Positions 61,888-64,000 of a stretch of 64,000 nucleotides of DNA are shown in pieces. Location: the NCBI GenBank assembly GCA_021405325.1, contig QWII01000035.1, positions 62,001 to 126,000 of the forward strand, in the 5' to 3' direction. The notes under the pieces are model-generated. The model did no database searches, was not told where the DNA came from, and saw nothing but the letters and a program-made list of their open reading frames with translations. Position 1 is the stretch's first letter; each line of letters begins with the position of its first letter. The DNA is from Caldilinea sp. CFX5 (lineage in GTDB: Bacteria > Chloroflexota > Anaerolineae > Caldilineales > Caldilineaceae). Position numbers and translations under genes: made by a program.

Positions 61888-62248
61888 GCATATTCTCCTT
61901 AGATTTGCTCAAGTCTCGACATTTTCATTCTCGCACAGGGCCGCCCCGTTTAAATGGGGAGTTTTTTCATAATCGCCGGCAAAACAAAACGCCCCTGATC
62001 AAGCCACCAAAGGATGGTGATCAAGGGCGCGGTTGAACTCATAAATGATGGGCTATGGATTGGGGGTAGTGGTGATTTCGTTGTTACCGCAACGACGTAC
62101 ATCGATGAGAGCCTTTCACTGCTAATACTTTTGTCGCAAGTATAACGTAACAAGCCCCTGTATTGAGTTTACAAATTACTTACTTTTTCATGGACTTTCT
62201 CTCATTGCAGGATGTTTTTATCCCACTTTCGTCGCAGCGCTTGTGTAG
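61888..62248. other. Intergenic region upstream of the I-D operon
   Basis: About 360 bases without a convincing gene. A hairpin, CCCC-GTTTAAAT-GGGG followed by AGTTTTTTC, lies at about 61953. A longer imperfect stem (GCCCCTGATCA ... TGATCAAGGGC) lies at about 61991-62029, and a TATACTTGCGAC stretch on the minus strand near 62130 could be a -10 for cas10d. No clear -35 is found. Confidence 0.4.
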
Positions 62249-62278
62249 TTGCGCAGTAGGCCAAAAGTACAGTATAGT
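62249..62278 (+). promoter_or_regulatory. Sigma70-type promoter for the small antitoxin-like gene
   Basis: TTGCGC (62249-62254), 18 bases, TATAGT (62273-62278), 9 bases before the ATG at 62288; a short or leaderless 5' end is likely. Confidence 0.5.
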
Positions 62279-62287
62279 GATGGAACC

Positions 62288-62515
62288 ATGAACAAGCAAC
62301 CATTGATTGAACGCGACCCACTACCTGAATCCTTTGCCTCTCTCGAGGAAGCCGGCGAGTTTTGGGACACCCATTGTTCTGCTGATTATGAAGATTTGAT
62401 GGAGGATGTTACCTTTGAGATCACGTTAACCCGTAAGCCAACTAGACCTCATAGACCTTCCCCATCGCCTGCACCAACGCCACCATCTCCCGCCGCGCTT
62501 CGCTACCGCCGGTGA
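62288..62515 (+). CDS. Small BrnA/CopG-like antitoxin-type protein, altered C-terminus
   Basis: A 75-residue protein. DPLPESFASLEEAGEFWDTH followed by CSADYEDLMEDVTFEITLTRK matches a common family of small antitoxin-like proteins that normally continue into a DNA-binding helix. Here the sequence after TLTRK turns into a Pro-rich tail (PTRPHRPSPSPAP) that lies antisense over the end of the WYL gene for 74 bases. The usual C-terminal part seems lost. No toxin partner is visible. Confidence 0.55.
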   Translation: MNKQPLIERDPLPESFASLEEAGEFWDTHCSADYEDLMEDVTFEITLTRKPTRPHRPSPSPAPTPPSPAALRYRR

Positions 62516-63443
62516 CTTTGCAGTTAGGACCATAGCTCAGCAGCAGACGCACGGCGCGGAAGAGATCATCGGTTGTCGCCGTCACCGGCACCCAGCCGGC
62601 GGCGTCGGGTTGACCGACACGCATTTCGTCAAAGTGGCCGGTGATCTCGCCCAAACGCGCGATCTCCGGCGCCAGCCAATAGTCGAGACGATAGCGAGGC
62701 CGCTTGGGCGGAATGGTGGGAAATTTGTCGGGCAACACTTCGATCCCCTCCGCCAGGATGCGACCGGGGCGATAGCGTTGCCACTGCGCCTCTTGCCAGA
62801 CGCCATACGGCCCGCTCACTTCCAAGCGGTACGCCTCCAAGTAGAGATGCCGTCGCACGGTGTCAAAGTCGAGCGACCAGGGCTGCACCGTATGAACCCG
62901 CGGCGCGCCATCACTCTGCCCCGGCGCGCGGTAGTGAAAGCGCAGCAACCGATGTTGACTCAGGGCGCGATCAATGGCATTCTGCACTCGCTGGTCAATC
63001 TGGTCATCATCGCGGCGGCGCAGGTCGAGTCGCAACCGTTGCCGGCGCATGGGGATCGAATCGCGTTGCTGGCTGGGCAGCCAATCGATAATTGTGCGCA
63101 ACAGGTGCTGAATCGCCTCGTGGTGGGGCGCGCCGGGGCCAAAGGTTTCACTTAAAAAGGCCAGCATCTCCAGCGCCCGATCCGGCAAGCCCACCGGGCT
63201 AAACTCGCCGTAACTCAGCAACCGGTAATGCCCTTCGTAATAATCGGTCTCTACTCCCCATTCCTTTAACCGCTTTAGATCATTCTCAAAACCCTTCCGG
63301 CTCTGCTTCTGTGTAAAATCAGGATACGCGTGCGGATCACATTCAATATGCACAAAACTCGCCAACGTGTCGCGATCCTGCGGCCCATCTTGCAAATGGC
63401 GCAACAAACACAAACTCCGCTGCAACGGCAAATGCTCCGCCAC
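62442..63443 (-). CDS. WYL-domain transcriptional regulator
   Basis: A 333-residue regulator: N-terminal winged helix (RKGFENDLKRLKEWGVETDYYEGHYRL), central WYL domain (RLLRFHYRAP through TVQPWSLDFDTVRRHLYLEAYR) and a C-terminal WCX-like extension. The GTG at 63443 is preferred because AAAGGGGG lies before it. WYL proteins often regulate CRISPR-Cas loci; one represses a type I-D system in the cyanobacterium Synechocystis. Its place upstream of cas10d on the same strand suggests a similar role here. Confidence 0.85.
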   Translation of the reverse strand: MAEHLPLQRSLCLLRHLQDGPQDRDTLASFVHIECDPHAYPDFTQKQSRKGFENDLKRLKEWGVETDYYEGHYRLLSYGEFSPVGLPDRALEMLAFLSETFGPGAPHHEAIQHLLRTIIDWLPSQQRDSIPMRRQRLRLDLRRRDDDQIDQRVQNAIDRALSQHRLLRFHYRAPGQSDGAPRVHTVQPWSLDFDTVRRHLYLEAYRLEVSGPYGVWQEAQWQRYRPGRILAEGIEVLPDKFPTIPPKRPRYRLDYWLAPEIARLGEITGHFDEMRVGQPDAAGWVPVTATTDDLFRAVRLLLSYGPNCKVTGGSEARREMVALVQAMGKVYEV

Positions 63444-63510
63444 CCGTCCCCCTTTACAACACCATCTGACCCTTCGACAATCCAACCCAATGACAACAAA
63501 CCAAGCCTGG

Positions 63511-63567
63511 ACTCCACGACTCCGGACTACGCGACTCCGGACTACGCGACTCCGGACTACGGACTAC
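63511..63567. repeat. ACTCCGGACTACGCG tandem words
   Basis: Three or more CGACTCCGGACTACG units between the peptidase and WYL genes. Same style as other low-complexity spacers, but here only one arm is seen. Confidence 0.5.
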
Positions 63568-64000
63568 ATCTCCCCCAACGTCACCAACAACGCCGCCCCG
63601 GTCTTGATCCCCTTGATAAAGCGTTCCACCTCCAAATTCTCATTGGGCGCGTGGTTGCGCTCATCCGGGTTGGCATAGGGCGTACCAAAGGCCGGTACGC
63701 CCAGAATTTTGGTAAAGACATAATCGGGCAGACTGCCGCCGGCGGATGGGATCAGCAACGGCTCTTCCCCCTGTCCGGCGCGCAACGCCTGTTGTAGCGC
63801 CGCCGTATAGAGCGAATCGAGCGGCGCTTTTGACGGTTCCATCGCACCTTGCTCGATCACCTCCACCGTCGGTGCATAGCGGGCGACATGGGCTTTAACT
63901 TTCGCCAGGGTTTTCTCAACCGTCATCGCCTCGACCAGCCGGATGTCACATTTGACAAGCGCTTCATGGGGCAAGACCGTCTTGGAACCGGGGCCGCCAT
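63564..64000 (-). CDS. M20-family metallopeptidase, C-terminal part (5' end outside the window)
   Basis: The last 145 residues of an M20/ArgE/DapE-type peptidase; the frame continues past the window edge. Visible features are GGPGSKTVLPHEALVKCDIRL at the dimerisation domain boundary, SAGGSLPDYVFTKILG, and FGTPYANPDERNHAPNENLE, which holds the conserved His near the end that binds the active-site zinc. Such enzymes hydrolyse dipeptides or acyl-amino acids. It ends at 63564 beside low-complexity words. Confidence 0.88.
   Translation of the reverse strand, partial: GGPGSKTVLPHEALVKCDIRLVEAMTVEKTLAKVKAHVARYAPTVEVIEQGAMEPSKAPLDSLYTAALQQALRAGQGEEPLLIPSAGGSLPDYVFTKILGVPAFGTPYANPDERNHAPNENLEVERFIKGIKTGAALLVTLGEM

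Noticed and set aside
61950..62153. Small minus-strand open frame upstream of cas10d
   Set aside because: No ribosome-binding site, no recognisable family and it covers hairpin structures; treated as non-coding.

Overview
The window looks like a piece of a Chloroflexota genome (Anaerolineae/Caldilineae-like). This is inferred from the GC-rich coding style, a respiratory cluster of split cytochrome b, Rieske protein and multi-domain cytochrome c, and intergenic regions packed with degenerate short-word repeats. No rRNA or tRNA gene is visible, so the taxonomy is an inference.

Region 1 (1-20.5 kb, plus strand) is a respiratory and probably denitrification-related cluster. It encodes the tail of a membrane-anchored c-type cytochrome, a GltD-like flavin/FeS oxidoreductase, and a quinol:cytochrome c module (cytochrome b split in two, Rieske, four-domain cytochrome c). 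It continues with a lipoprotein resembling cytochrome cd1 nitrite reductase and a B-type heme-copper reductase: a CuA subunit II and a subunit I whose active-site Tyr position carries Gln, as in NO-reducing members. Two small one-helix proteins lie beside it. Downstream are a SafE-like membrane protein, a CcoI-type Cu ATPase, a cytochrome b-ferredoxin-FlpD fusion, a DUF3565 protein, CtaA, CtaB and a cytochrome c.

Region 2 (20.5-31 kb) is mixed: HAD phosphatase, a decayed Gfo/Idh gene, a DUF169 protein, a PhyH-type dioxygenase, a small antitoxin-like protein, a ThuA-like protein, an ArsR-regulated unit (regulator, Cys-tailed flavoprotein, MFS transporter) and two exported proteins. Two inverted copies of an 86-bp palindromic element sit here.

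Region 3 (31.0-41.6 kb) is one CRISPR array of 50 repeats (37 nt), transcribed on the minus strand from a promoter at about 41.53-41.56 kb. It is split by two related insertion sequences sitting in the same repeat, each bounded by copies of the same 10-bp target. The left IS carries a group II intron in its transposase gene. The repeats come in two variants that differ only in the predicted crRNA 5' handle, arranged in blocks B15-A24-B10 from the leader.

Region 4 (41.6-61.9 kb, minus strand) is a composite cas locus: cas2, cas1 and cas4; a Cmr-like type III operon whose Cas10/Csx11-like subunit lacks recognisable HD and GGDD motifs (III-C-like); one cas6; then a type I-D module (cas10d, csc2, csc1, cas3') with a second, shorter csc1-like gene. 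A two-gene unknown module and a RAYT transposase flanked by its REP palindromes interrupt it. Both effector modules appear to depend on one Cas6, one adaptation module and one array.

Region 5 (62-64 kb) holds a small antitoxin-like gene, a WYL regulator that may control the I-D module, and the end of an M20 peptidase gene.
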